Below, piece after piece: positions 26,684-35,073 of a stretch of 64,000 nt of DNA. Numbering within the stretch: the first letter of the stretch is position 1; each line of letters begins with the position of its first letter. Where the stretch lies: positions 868,001 through 932,000 of the forward strand of contig CAVOII010000014.1 of NCBI GenBank assembly GCA_963696025.1, given 5' to 3'. This DNA comes from JABCYV01 sp963696025 (lineage in GTDB: Bacteria; Acidobacteriota; Terriglobia; Terriglobales; Acidobacteriaceae). The position numbers and the translations under genes were made by a program. The notes beneath the pieces are model-generated. The model was not told the origin of the DNA and searched no databases. It was given only the letters and a program-made list of their open reading frames with translations.

Positions 26684-28858
26684 ATGGGTAGGTCGGGCTC
26701 TGCGCGGTTGGCAATCCCTCTTCTGATTATTATGGCCACAGCCTTGGTTGGCTGCGGCAGCAGCTCCACCAGGAGCACGGTGTTTCCAGTGCCAGCTAAC
26801 ATCAAGCTCTCTCCAGTGGAAACCGCGTCTATGGAGGTGGGCTCCACCCTGACCTTTACCGGCTCTCCTCAAAATAACAAAGGCGTCGCGTTCACCGAGC
26901 CCGTTTCCTATCAATCCAGCAACCCAGCAGTACTGACGATCGCCAGTGATGGCAACGCATGTGCCGGTACCTGGAATTCACTGAGCACCCCGCAGATCTG
27001 TACGCCCGGACCCGTGGGCACGGCTCAGGTTTTCGCTACTGCCATGGGAGTCAGCAGTCCTCCCACTACCGTCTATGTGCACCAGCACATTGACAGCGTC
27101 GTTGTTAGCCCCCTGCCGACCATCCCGCCTACGCCCCAAACCCCGTGCATCTCAAAAGGATTGACCACCAACTATGAGGCCACTGCCCTCAGCCGCGGCA
27201 CTGACGTTACCGCCACCGTAGGGCCTTTCAGTTGGCAAACCCTGAACGGCGCCGTGGTCACGCTCAACACTGCGGCCCTCAGCAACCCTATTAGCGGATT
27301 GCTGCCCGGCCAGATGCAGGCCACGGCCGATACACCCGGAATGACTTCCGTTTTCGCCAGCATCAGCGGGGTGAACAGCTTCCCCGTAAGTTTCATTACC
27401 TGCCCGGTGCAATCGATCACGTTGACCGTGAATGGAAGCAGCAGCAATCCTGTGATCGTCGCCAAGGGTGGCTCGAAAACCATTACAGCGACCGTGCTAG
27501 ATACCTTGGGCGCAACCGTTACCGGAACCTTTTTGACCTGGAGCTCGTCCGATCCAGCGATCGCGAGTGTGTCGACCAGCGGCGGTGTCACAACGTCGCT
27601 GGCAGGAGGTGCGAGCATCATTGCGTCGTGTACTCCCCCAACTTGCAATATCGGGATTCTTCCCATCCTGCCGATTTATCCCGAAAGCGTAGTGGACTTG
27701 ATCGTATCCCCAACCACCACGACGCAGAGCAGCACGGCGTATGTTGCGAGCACGGGTTGCGGCACTCTCGAAGGCTGCGTCAGCGCGACCATCCCAATCA
27801 CCACGGCGGCCAGCAGCACTTCTCCGGGGTCTACGGTGGGAGCCCCAATTAACCTTCCGGCCACCCCCAATTCTCTAGTCTTTGATCAGCAAGGCAAGAA
27901 GGCGTATCTGGGAACAGATCTTGGAGAACTGGGGACAAAGGGATTGATGGTTCTGGATGCCACGGCCAATCCCGCGACCGTCAGTCAGTTCCCCGCTGTG
28001 ACCGGAAAGGTACTCACAGTTTCTCCTGATGGCAACACAGTAATTGTGTCGGATACGATTGCCACGCCGAATCAGGTGTTCATCTTCAACAGCAGCAACA
28101 ACAGCAGTGTCGCGCTCAACATTACCGGAGCGACGGCCGCGGATTTCTCTCCCGATAACCTGAAGGCGTACATCGTGGCAGGGAGTATTCTGTACATTTA
28201 CTCGACGCTGGAGACACCGCCGCCAATATCGCTCAGCGCACCAGCCAGCGACGTATCCTTCCATCCGACTGGCGCTTTCGCGTACTTTGCGGGAGGTTCG
28301 CCCTCAGCGGTGACCGTGCGCACGACGTGTACCGATGCTCTCGCCCAAACTGTCCCCACTCCTGCCACGCCGTTATTCATAAAACCGCTGCCAAACGCTA
28401 CACAGGTGTTGGCTGTCGATCCGCCTGGCATTGATCTCATCAATGTCAATACCACCCCGGTCGGCTGTCCGCCGACGGTGAGCAATGGCCCCGTCACTTC
28501 CTTCAACCTGGGGCAGGGAAACTTCACTCCCGCGCAATTGATCGTGGCGCCCGACGGGTCCAGGGCCTATGTGATCTCTAGCTCTGTGCCCAGTGTGATG
28601 ATTTTCAATATTGGCGATCAGACATCTTCGGCCATCGCGCTTAATGGCGGGGCGACACCTATTCGGGCTACGCTCACTCCGGATGGAACTTTGCTCTATG
28701 TCGCCGCCAACGATGGTCAGGTTCACTTGTTGAATACGGTGAGTCTGAGTGACATCCTGCAGATTTCTTTCCCCCTGGGCACTACGTCTCAGCCGACCGG
28801 CCTGTGCAGTGGGGTGACATTCACTTGTGTTCCGGATTTGATCGCGGTGAAACCGTAG
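26684..28858 (+). CDS. Secreted lipoprotein with Ig-like domains and beta-propeller
   Basis: 724 aa from the ATG at 26684 (GGAGGG 4 nt upstream). The signal peptide ends in a lipobox (ATALVGCG, about residues 17-24), so the protein is probably lipidated and exported. About residues 40-340 contain bacterial Ig-like (Big_2) folds (for example VTGTFLTWSSSDPAIASVST). The C-terminal part has at least six YVTN-type propeller blades, each with a core like SPDGNTVIVSDT, FHPTGAFAYFAGG, APDGSRAYVISS or TPDGTLLYVAAN. Partner and role are unknown; such proteins are common in Acidobacteriota. Frames upstream to 26351 consist of repeats. Confidence 0.85.
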   Translation: MGRSGSARLAIPLLIIMATALVGCGSSSTRSTVFPVPANIKLSPVETASMEVGSTLTFTGSPQNNKGVAFTEPVSYQSSNPAVLTIASDGNACAGTWNSLSTPQICTPGPVGTAQVFATAMGVSSPPTTVYVHQHIDSVVVSPLPTIPPTPQTPCISKGLTTNYEATALSRGTDVTATVGPFSWQTLNGAVVTLNTAALSNPISGLLPGQMQATADTPGMTSVFASISGVNSFPVSFITCPVQSITLTVNGSSSNPVIVAKGGSKTITATVLDTLGATVTGTFLTWSSSDPAIASVSTSGGVTTSLAGGASIIASCTPPTCNIGILPILPIYPESVVDLIVSPTTTTQSSTAYVASTGCGTLEGCVSATIPITTAASSTSPGSTVGAPINLPATPNSLVFDQQGKKAYLGTDLGELGTKGLMVLDATANPATVSQFPAVTGKVLTVSPDGNTVIVSDTIATPNQVFIFNSSNNSSVALNITGATAADFSPDNLKAYIVAGSILYIYSTLETPPPISLSAPASDVSFHPTGAFAYFAGGSPSAVTVRTTCTDALAQTVPTPATPLFIKPLPNATQVLAVDPPGIDLINVNTTPVGCPPTVSNGPVTSFNLGQGNFTPAQLIVAPDGSRAYVISSSVPSVMIFNIGDQTSSAIALNGGATPIRATLTPDGTLLYVAANDGQVHLLNTVSLSDILQISFPLGTTSQPTGLCSGVTFTCVPDLIAVKP

Positions 28859-28862
28859 AAAA

Positions 28863-28946
28863 GCAGGTCTCAGGTGGCAGGTTTCAGGTTTCGGGACACT
28901 ACCTCTTGAGACCCTGATACCTGAAACCCGACACTTGGAGTCCGAC
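28863..28946. repeat. CAGGTNT heptamer array with inverted arms between convergent genes
   Basis: About 7-bp units (GTCTCAG, GTGGCAG, GTTTCAG) run one way and their complements run back (CTGATAC, CTGAAAC, CCGACAC), giving a long imperfect stem. It fills the gap between the convergent lipoprotein gene and nusB and may act as a bidirectional terminator or mRNA 3' end. Confidence 0.7.
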
Positions 28947-29366
28947 CTATGCCTTCGCTTTTTCCAACTCACGACCGACGCTGTCAAGCACCCCGTTGAT
29001 GAATTGCACTGACTCCGGGCTGGAGAACTTGCGTGCGATTTCTAGGGCTTCGTTGATGATCACCGCGCGCGGGGTTTCGGGAAAGCCCAGCAACTCGGCC
29101 ACGGCCGCCCGAAGCAAGTTGCGGTCGACGGCAGCCATACGGTCTATGCGCCAGTGCTCGGCGTGACGCTCGATCAATCCATCGATTTCCGCAGTGCGAT
29201 CGGTGGCGACACGAAACAGATCGTCGGCAAAACCGCGCACTTCGGCGTCGACCGAGCTGCGCTCATTCCAGAAGGTGCGGCGAACGTCGGCGGCGCCCTG
29301 GCGGCCCATATCCGCTTGAAAGAGCATCTGCAGCGCGAGTTCGCGGGATTTTCTTCGGGTACCCAT
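28947..29366 (-). CDS. nusB: Transcription antitermination factor NusB
   Basis: Helical RNA-binding protein that pairs with S10 (NusE) on boxA in rRNA antitermination. 139 aa, typical. It starts MGTRRKSRELALQMLFQAD; the C-terminal part shows the family pattern DRMAAVDRNLLRAAVAELLG, VIINEALEIARKFSSPESVQ and FINGVLDSVGREL. It lies downstream of ribH, a pairing common in bacteria, with heptamer repeats in the 86-bp gap. Confidence 0.97.
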   Translation of the reverse strand: MGTRRKSRELALQMLFQADMGRQGAADVRRTFWNERSSVDAEVRGFADDLFRVATDRTAEIDGLIERHAEHWRIDRMAAVDRNLLRAAVAELLGFPETPRAVIINEALEIARKFSSPESVQFINGVLDSVGRELEKAKA

Positions 29367-29452
29367 GGCGTCAGGTCTCAGGTAACAGGTCTTAAGCGAT
29401 CGTTCCTGAGCTGCGGATTCTAAGTTTACAGGAGCGGTAAGGCAGCGATTAG

Positions 29453-30094
29453 CTAACGTTTCTTTCGTTGGGGCTTCCTGAGACCTGGCGCCTGAGATCT
29501 GGCACCCTTTTTCCTGTTCTTGCTAACGACCGAGGACGAACGACCAACGACTGCCTTCTTCAGATTCGCCATTTCCACTGCTGCCAACGCGGCTTCGAAT
29601 CCTTTATTGCCCATCTTCAGGCCGGCGCGATCAATGGCCTGTTCCAGGGTGTCGCAGGTGAGAACGCCGAAAGCGTGCGGGACGCCGGTCTCCTGCGCCG
29701 ATTGTCCGATGCCGCGCGTGACTTCGTTGACGATGACGTCATAGTGGGCGGTGTCGCCACGGAGAAGGCACCCGAGACAGATGATGGCGTCGTATTTTTT
29801 GGTTTCGGCGAAAGTGCGCGCAGCGGAAGGAATTTCAAACGCGCCGGGGACGCTGACAATTTTGATGTCTTTCTCTGTTGCACCGGAGCGCAGCAGCCCG
29901 TCATACGCGCTGCGAAGCAGCCTTTCTGTAATGAACTCATTGAAGCGGGAAACGACGATTCCGAAGCGTAATGCGTCGGCCTTCAATTCTCCAGCAATCG
30001 CTTTCTTGCGGATGTTTTCGTCGGTGGCTTTCTCTTTGTCGGAGCTCGCCCTAAGCGAAGCCGAAGCGTGTCGCCGTATTGAGTCTTCCTTCAT
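29453..30094 (-). CDS. ribH: 6,7-dimethyl-8-ribityllumazine synthase
   Basis: Penultimate enzyme of riboflavin synthesis; it condenses 5-amino-6-ribitylaminouracil with 3,4-dihydroxy-2-butanone 4-phosphate. 213 aa with the ATG at 30094; the catalytic core is about 150. Motifs: FGIVVSRFNEFITERLL, the GAFEIP loop (PGAFEIPSAARTF), CLGCLLRGDTAHYD with the active His, and GNKGFEAALAAVEM. The N-terminus (about 40 residues) and the basic C-terminus are extensions. Part of the N-terminus is encoded by a CTAAGCGAAGCCGAAGCGT repeat. Confidence 0.95.
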   Translation of the reverse strand: MKEDSIRRHASASLRASSDKEKATDENIRKKAIAGELKADALRFGIVVSRFNEFITERLLRSAYDGLLRSGATEKDIKIVSVPGAFEIPSAARTFAETKKYDAIICLGCLLRGDTAHYDVIVNEVTRGIGQSAQETGVPHAFGVLTCDTLEQAIDRAGLKMGNKGFEAALAAVEMANLKKAVVGRSSSVVSKNRKKGARSQAPGLRKPQRKKR

Positions 30095-30176
30095 CCGTGA
30101 TATTCCGAGTTCGATTGAAGAACGACCGTGGAAGAGCGGCGCTTTCAGCACCGCGTTACATGAAAACCCACAACCT

Positions 30177-30396
30177 GTCATCCTGAGCGAAGTTCAATCA
30201 TTCGCTTGCGAATGATTGAACGTAGTCGAAGGATCTCGTGCAATTCTTGAAATCTGCAGTGATATATCAGGGAATGCTTCCGCTGGTTCCGTGGTCAAAA
30301 CACCTGTCCACTGTACCTTAGCACCAACAGTGCAGGGATCCTTCGACTTCGCAAGAACTTCGCTTTTGCGAAGTTCTTACTAGGCTCAGGATGACA
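30177..30396. repeat. REPIN-like inverted repeat pair (spacer ribH-echA)
   Basis: Two elements in opposite orientation. The first runs from GTCATCCTGAGC (30177) to GAAGGATC (about 30236) and carries a perfect 14-bp-arm hairpin (GTTCAATCATTCGC / GCGAATGATTGAAC). The second starts GGATCCTTCGAC (30336), carries an 11-bp-arm hairpin (AAGAACTTCGC / GCGAAGTTCTT) and ends CTCAGGATGAC (30396). The outer ends are conserved while the inner stems differ. No gene is seen in 30182-30444. Confidence 0.85.
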
Positions 30397-30444
30397 ATAA
30401 TAAACGGAATGAATGATTATATCCGCGTTAATCCGTGGCCGCTT

Positions 30445-31227
30445 TTATTTCCCGTTAAACTGCGCCTGCCTCTTTTCCAAAAACGCCGTTGTTCCCTCTT
30501 TCTCATCTTCGGTCGCGCAGGAAACACCGAATAAGACTGCCTCGAGATACAGACCCTCCGCCAGCGTCATCTCCATACCCTTGTTCACGGCTTCCATCGT
30601 GTACTGAACCGCGAGCGGCGCATTAGCAATGATCTTCTGTGCGATGGCTTCAGCGCGCGGGATGAGATCGGCGGGAGAGGTAACTTCGTTCACCAGACCA
30701 ATGCGATGCGCCTCCTGCGCGGTAATCATCTCACCCGTAAGTACGAGCTGCATGGCGAGGCCTTTGCCCACAAGCCGAGGCAGCCGCTGCGTGCCGCCAT
30801 AGCCGGGAATGATTCCCAGTTTCACCTCAGGCTGACCAAGTTTTGCGTTTTCGCTGGCCAGACGCATGGTGCAGGCCATGGCGATCTCGCATCCGCCACC
30901 GAGCGCGAAACCGTTGATGCAGGCAATTACCGGCTTACCCAGATTCTCGATCAGATTGAGCACGCTTTGCCCGCGGTGCGTGTACTCCTTGCCCGAGATC
31001 GCATCGTGCTTGGCCAACTCGCTGATGTCCGCGCCGGCGATGAATGCCTTCTCGCCCGCTCCAGTCAGGATGACCACACGTACGCCGGCATCGTTCTTGA
31101 TGTCATGAAACGCAGCACGCAGCTCTTCCATGGTGGCCATGTTGAGCGCGTTGAGGACTTTGGGCCGGTTCACGGTGACGTAAGCGATGGAGTTTTTCTT
31201 TGAGAGGAGGATATTGGAGAAGGTCAT
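30445..31227 (-). CDS. Enoyl-CoA hydratase/isomerase family protein
   Basis: Crotonase-fold enzyme of 260 aa that probably hydrates trans-2-enoyl-CoA in beta-oxidation. The oxyanion-hole segments are AFIAGADISEL and FALGGGCEIAMACTMRLA; the two catalytic Glu positions fall in GGCEIA and GQPEVKLGIIPGYGGTQRL. Start ATG at 31227 with AAGGA about 10 nt upstream. Together with the dehydrogenase (32261) and thiolase (33546) on the same strand it forms a fatty-acid or butanoate set. Other crotonase members (such as crotonyl-CoA hydratase) cannot be told apart by sequence alone. Confidence 0.95.
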   Translation of the reverse strand: MTFSNILLSKKNSIAYVTVNRPKVLNALNMATMEELRAAFHDIKNDAGVRVVILTGAGEKAFIAGADISELAKHDAISGKEYTHRGQSVLNLIENLGKPVIACINGFALGGGCEIAMACTMRLASENAKLGQPEVKLGIIPGYGGTQRLPRLVGKGLAMQLVLTGEMITAQEAHRIGLVNEVTSPADLIPRAEAIAQKIIANAPLAVQYTMEAVNKGMEMTLAEGLYLEAVLFGVSCATEDEKEGTTAFLEKRQAQFNGK

Positions 31228-31588
31228 GTATCGGCAGTCCTTGGAATTTAATTGGGTTGTCTAAGCTAGCGCTCCATCCAAAAATGGTGCGCGGATTCTT
31301 CGACCACTTGGGCCAGTTGAGCCTTCTCAGCGAGAGAGAACAGATCAAGCCGTAATAGATAATGTTTGTCGTGATAGCCATGCGTCCAAAACTGCCCAAG
31401 GTGTCCAAGAAAGTCGATCCGGAGGCAACTCGCAGGCCCAGCACAAAGCCAGGCGCGAGGATATATCGCACCAGCTGCGGGGTTGCGGGACGATCGGCGA
31501 TTGCCAGCGAGAGATAGGTAAGGGGCAACGCCAGCAGCCCGCTGGCTATCAGTTGTCGAACGATAAAATGCCTACGCTGACTAGCCAT
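31103..31588 (-). CDS. Hypothetical membrane protein, 3' end overlapping the hydratase gene
   Basis: 161 aa frame. The first about 105 residues have three plausible transmembrane segments (around 13-32, 40-56 and 70-87). The rest overlaps the 5' end of the enoyl-CoA hydratase gene by 125 bp and has low-complexity His/Arg sequence, so the 3' part is probably not natural. It may be a broken gene that has lost its original stop. No family recognised. Confidence 0.4.
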   Translation of the reverse strand: MASQRRHFIVRQLIASGLLALPLTYLSLAIADRPATPQLVRYILAPGFVLGLRVASGSTFLDTLGSFGRMAITTNIIYYGLICSLSLRRLNWPKWSKNPRTIFGWSASLDNPIKFQGLPIHDLLQYPPLKEKLHRLRHREPAQSPQRAQHGHHGRAACCVS

Positions 31589-31636
31589 TGTGATTTCACA
31601 ATCTTATAGCCTTTCCTTCTGGACGAGCAGATTCAT

Positions 31637-31656
31637 TTGCTATAATTGTATAGCAA
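31637..31656. promoter_or_regulatory. Palindromic operator over the TA promoter -10
   Basis: Perfect inverted repeat TTGCTATA-ATTG-TATAGCAA. The left arm contains the consensus -10 TATAAT (31641-31646) about 19 bp before the antitoxin ATG. This is the usual layout for autoregulation by a ribbon-helix-helix antitoxin. No clear -35 is seen. Confidence 0.65.
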
Positions 31657-31664
31657 GAGGCCAA

Positions 31665-31895
31665 ATGACTATGCTGGCGATCCGCCTGCCCGACAAACTC
31701 GAAAAACGCCTTGACCGCCTGGCCAAGCGCACCGGCCGCACCAAGACATATTACGCGCGCGAGGCCATTCTTCAATATCTGGACGATCTGGAAGATATAT
31801 ACCTGGCAGAGAAGGCATTGGAGGAGGTTCGCTCCGGACGGAGCAAGCCGATTCCGCTCGAAAAAGTAATGCGGCGCTATGGCATGGAAGGTTGA
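31665..31895 (+). CDS. RelB/CopG-type antitoxin (ribbon-helix-helix)
   Basis: 76 aa, ATG at 31665 preceded by GAGG. The N-terminal strand MLAIRLPDKLEKRLDRLAKR and helix TKTYYAREAILQYLDDLED are the ribbon-helix-helix DNA-binding part; the C-terminus should bind and neutralise the toxin. The gene overlaps the toxin by 17 bp. A later ATG two codons in is also possible. Confidence 0.88.
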   Translation: MTMLAIRLPDKLEKRLDRLAKRTGRTKTYYAREAILQYLDDLEDIYLAEKALEEVRSGRSKPIPLEKVMRRYGMEG

Positions 31896-32148
31896 GATTT
31901 CTCCAGCCGCGCTGAAGCACCTTGCTAAGCTCGACAAACCCGTCTCTCGCCGAATCCTTAAATTTCTGCACGAGCGCGTCGAAAACTTGGACGATCCGCG
32001 AACGATTGGAGGAAGGCTCCAGGGAACCCTGAGTGAGTTCTGGAAATATCGAGTTGGAGACTACCGCATAATCTGTTCGTTCGAGCACGAGCGGCTTGTC
32101 GTTCTCGTCCTTCGCATCGGCCACCGCAGAGAAGTGTACAAGCGCTGA
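31879..32148 (+). CDS. RelE/ParE-family toxin
   Basis: 89 aa, typical size. The fold blocks are WKVEISPAALKHLAKLDKPV (start), LSEFWKYRVGDYRIICSFEH (central strands with the RVGDYR motif) and VVLVLRIGHRREVYKR (C-terminal strand). RelE toxins cut ribosome-bound mRNA, and ParE toxins poison gyrase; RVGDYRI and the final His-Arg-x-x-Val-Tyr are seen in both, so the target is open. It overlaps the antitoxin, as in most type II pairs. Confidence 0.92.
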   Translation: MAWKVEISPAALKHLAKLDKPVSRRILKFLHERVENLDDPRTIGGRLQGTLSEFWKYRVGDYRIICSFEHERLVVLVLRIGHRREVYKR

Positions 32149-32260
32149 CTTGCTTCTCCATCTAGTCCCGTGCCCTGGGGAGCCGCGGTTTCGCCAACTA
32201 TGGGAGCTTCGCTCCGCCGGCAGTTTGGACACCTGCCTCCACGTGTGGAGAGGCGCTTTC

Positions 32261-33139
<879 letters not shown>

Positions 33140-33545
33140 CAGTCCTTCCCTTTGGCAGGCGTAAGAAACAGATAGGCTCTACCAAGCTTTGTACACTTCA
33201 GCGATTTGCTTGCACTTTGCATAGAGTGAATCCACTAAGTTGAGGAATCGGGTATCGCGACTTCCGCAACGCAGATACCCACCCGTCGTGGCGGCGAACT
33301 CCTAGCATTCCCTGAATTTGCGCCAAGAGCTCCTCGTACTCCGAGATCAAATGTGGTACTGCTCTGACGCTTTGCTTCCTGATAACTCGGACCGCTTGAG
33401 GCCGCGAGGTAACGAGAAGTTGCCGAATCCGAGGTCAAGCACAGGGTCCCTCGACTTGCCCTCACCGCGCGGCTCGGGCTGCGCTCGGGATGACAAGGCG
33501 TTATGAGTCGTTGCGGCGGCACGGCTAAAGCGGTGCCCTTCACAT
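33140..33545. other. Gene-free spacer with one dispersed repeat
   Basis: No frame here looks coding. A copy of the CCCTCGACTT...GCTCGGGATGAC repeat lies at about 33446-33497. The rest shows no hairpin or promoter I can support. Confidence 0.6.
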
Positions 33546-34745
33546 TCAATTCAGGCTCTCCACCACCATCGCAATCCCCTGCCCACCGCCGATGCAGGCT
33601 GTCCCCAAGCCGTATTTTTTCTTTCTGCGACGCAGTTCATACAGCAGCGTGATCACCAGCCGCGTCCCGGTTGCGCCCAGTGGATGACCGAGCGCAATCG
33701 CTCCACCATTCACGTTAACTTTCTCTCGATCCAAGCCCAGCTCTTTCTCAACGGCTAGATACTGCGCCGCGAAAGCTTCATTCACTTCGATCAGATCGAT
33801 ATGTTCCAGCGTCATCCCGGCCTTCTGCAGCGCGATCTTGGTTGCCGGAACCGGGCCACGGCCCATGATCTTGGGATCCACTCCGGCAACGCCCCAGCTC
33901 ACGATCCGGCCTAGCGGCTTAATGCCGCGCTTCCCCGCTTCCTCCAAAGACATCACCACCACCGCCGCGCCGCCGTCCACAATACCGCTGGCGTTGCCCG
34001 CAGTGACGGTGCCAGTTTTGCCGAACGCGGTCTTCAATTTCGCCAAGCCTTCCATCGTCGTCTGCGGACGGCGATGATCGTCTTCTGTAAACATCTCTCC
34101 GGTAGGCTCGCCTTTGGAATTCTTCAGCGGAACGGGAGCCAGCTCTTCCTGCAAGCGTCCTTCTTTATAGGCCGCGTCGGTCAGCTGCTGCGAGCGCAGG
34201 GCGAATTCGTCCTGCAACTGCCGCGTGATGCCCTGCTGCTCGCCGTATATCTCGGCCGTGTTCGCCATGTACAAACCGCAATAACTGTCGAGCAGCGCGA
34301 CCATGAGCGAATCTTCCAGCTTGCCTCCGGGCGACAGAGTAAAGCCATCGCGCCCGTGGATGACAAACGGCGCTTGCGACATGGCCTCCATGCCGCCAGC
34401 CAAAACCAAGGAAGCCTCTTCGGTCATGATCATCTGCGCCGCGTTGACGATGGCCTGCATGCCGCTGCCGCACAGTCGATTGACTGTGAGCGCGGGCGTC
34501 TCGATGGGCAAACCCGCTCGCAGTCCGACATGGCGGGCGCCGTAGAGGGCGTCTCCGGAAGTCTGCTGCGCGTTGCCGAAAACCGCATGATCGAATTCTT
34601 TGGGATCGAGGCCGGCGCGCTCGATGGCGGCTTTGCCCGCGACCGCGCCCAATTGCTGGGCGGTGAAATCTTTCAGCTTGCCGCAATAGCGGCCAAAGGG
34701 CGTGCGCACCCCGCTGACGATGGCGATATCGCCTGGTTTCAGCAT
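33546..34745 (-). CDS. Acetyl-CoA acetyltransferase (thiolase)
   Basis: 399 aa thiolase. It condenses or cleaves acyl-CoA in the last beta-oxidation step or in acetoacetyl-CoA synthesis. The nucleophilic Cys lies in TVNRLCGSGMQAIVNAA, the His in VNGGAIALGHPLGATGTR, and the second Cys in GTACIGGGQGIAMVVES. These fit the family fully. Start ATG at 34745. Third member of the beta-oxidation set with the hydratase and dehydrogenase. Confidence 0.97.
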   Translation of the reverse strand: MLKPGDIAIVSGVRTPFGRYCGKLKDFTAQQLGAVAGKAAIERAGLDPKEFDHAVFGNAQQTSGDALYGARHVGLRAGLPIETPALTVNRLCGSGMQAIVNAAQMIMTEEASLVLAGGMEAMSQAPFVIHGRDGFTLSPGGKLEDSLMVALLDSYCGLYMANTAEIYGEQQGITRQLQDEFALRSQQLTDAAYKEGRLQEELAPVPLKNSKGEPTGEMFTEDDHRRPQTTMEGLAKLKTAFGKTGTVTAGNASGIVDGGAAVVVMSLEEAGKRGIKPLGRIVSWGVAGVDPKIMGRGPVPATKIALQKAGMTLEHIDLIEVNEAFAAQYLAVEKELGLDREKVNVNGGAIALGHPLGATGTRLVITLLYELRRRKKKYGLGTACIGGGQGIAMVVESLN

Positions 34746-34848
34746 TGGTTTCCTAGTGATGGCTTCCCGGGATCAGAAGTGTTCCGAAAGGACGAGCCAA
34801 ACATATCAGTCTATCAGCGGGGGAGGAATTTTCGCCAGAGAGGAGGTT

Positions 34849-35043
34849 GTCATCCTGAGCGGAGTCGCTGCTTCGCAACGCGAAGCAGCCACGGAGTCGA
34901 AGGATCCCTATTCCCTTAGTCGTTGCCAGGAGTAGGGATTCCTCGCTGCTCTCGGAATGACAAAACATGGATGATTCAACTGCAGGTCCTTCGACTGAGC
35001 TGTCCTCTTGCAAGCAAGTGGACGGGCTTCGCTCAGGATGACA
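34849..35043. repeat. REPIN-like inverted repeat pair (upstream of the thiolase gene)
   Basis: A GTCATCCTGAGC...GAAGGATCC element (34849-34907; hairpin arms GCTGCTTCGC / GCGAAGCAGC) is followed by a copy of the reverse orientation (34985-35043; GTCCTTCGAC...CTCAGGATGAC, imperfect inner stem). A CCTCGCTGCTCTCGG repeat (about 34930-34955) lies between. This copies the layout at 30177-30396. No gene is seen in 34746-35073. Confidence 0.82.
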
Positions 35044-35073
35044 ATCGTAGAGGGGCGACACAGAAGGAGGCAA

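Noticed and set aside
31588..31601. TTGTGATTTCACAA as a CRP site
   Set aside because: The two halves are 2 bp apart, not 6; a CRP site needs wider spacing.
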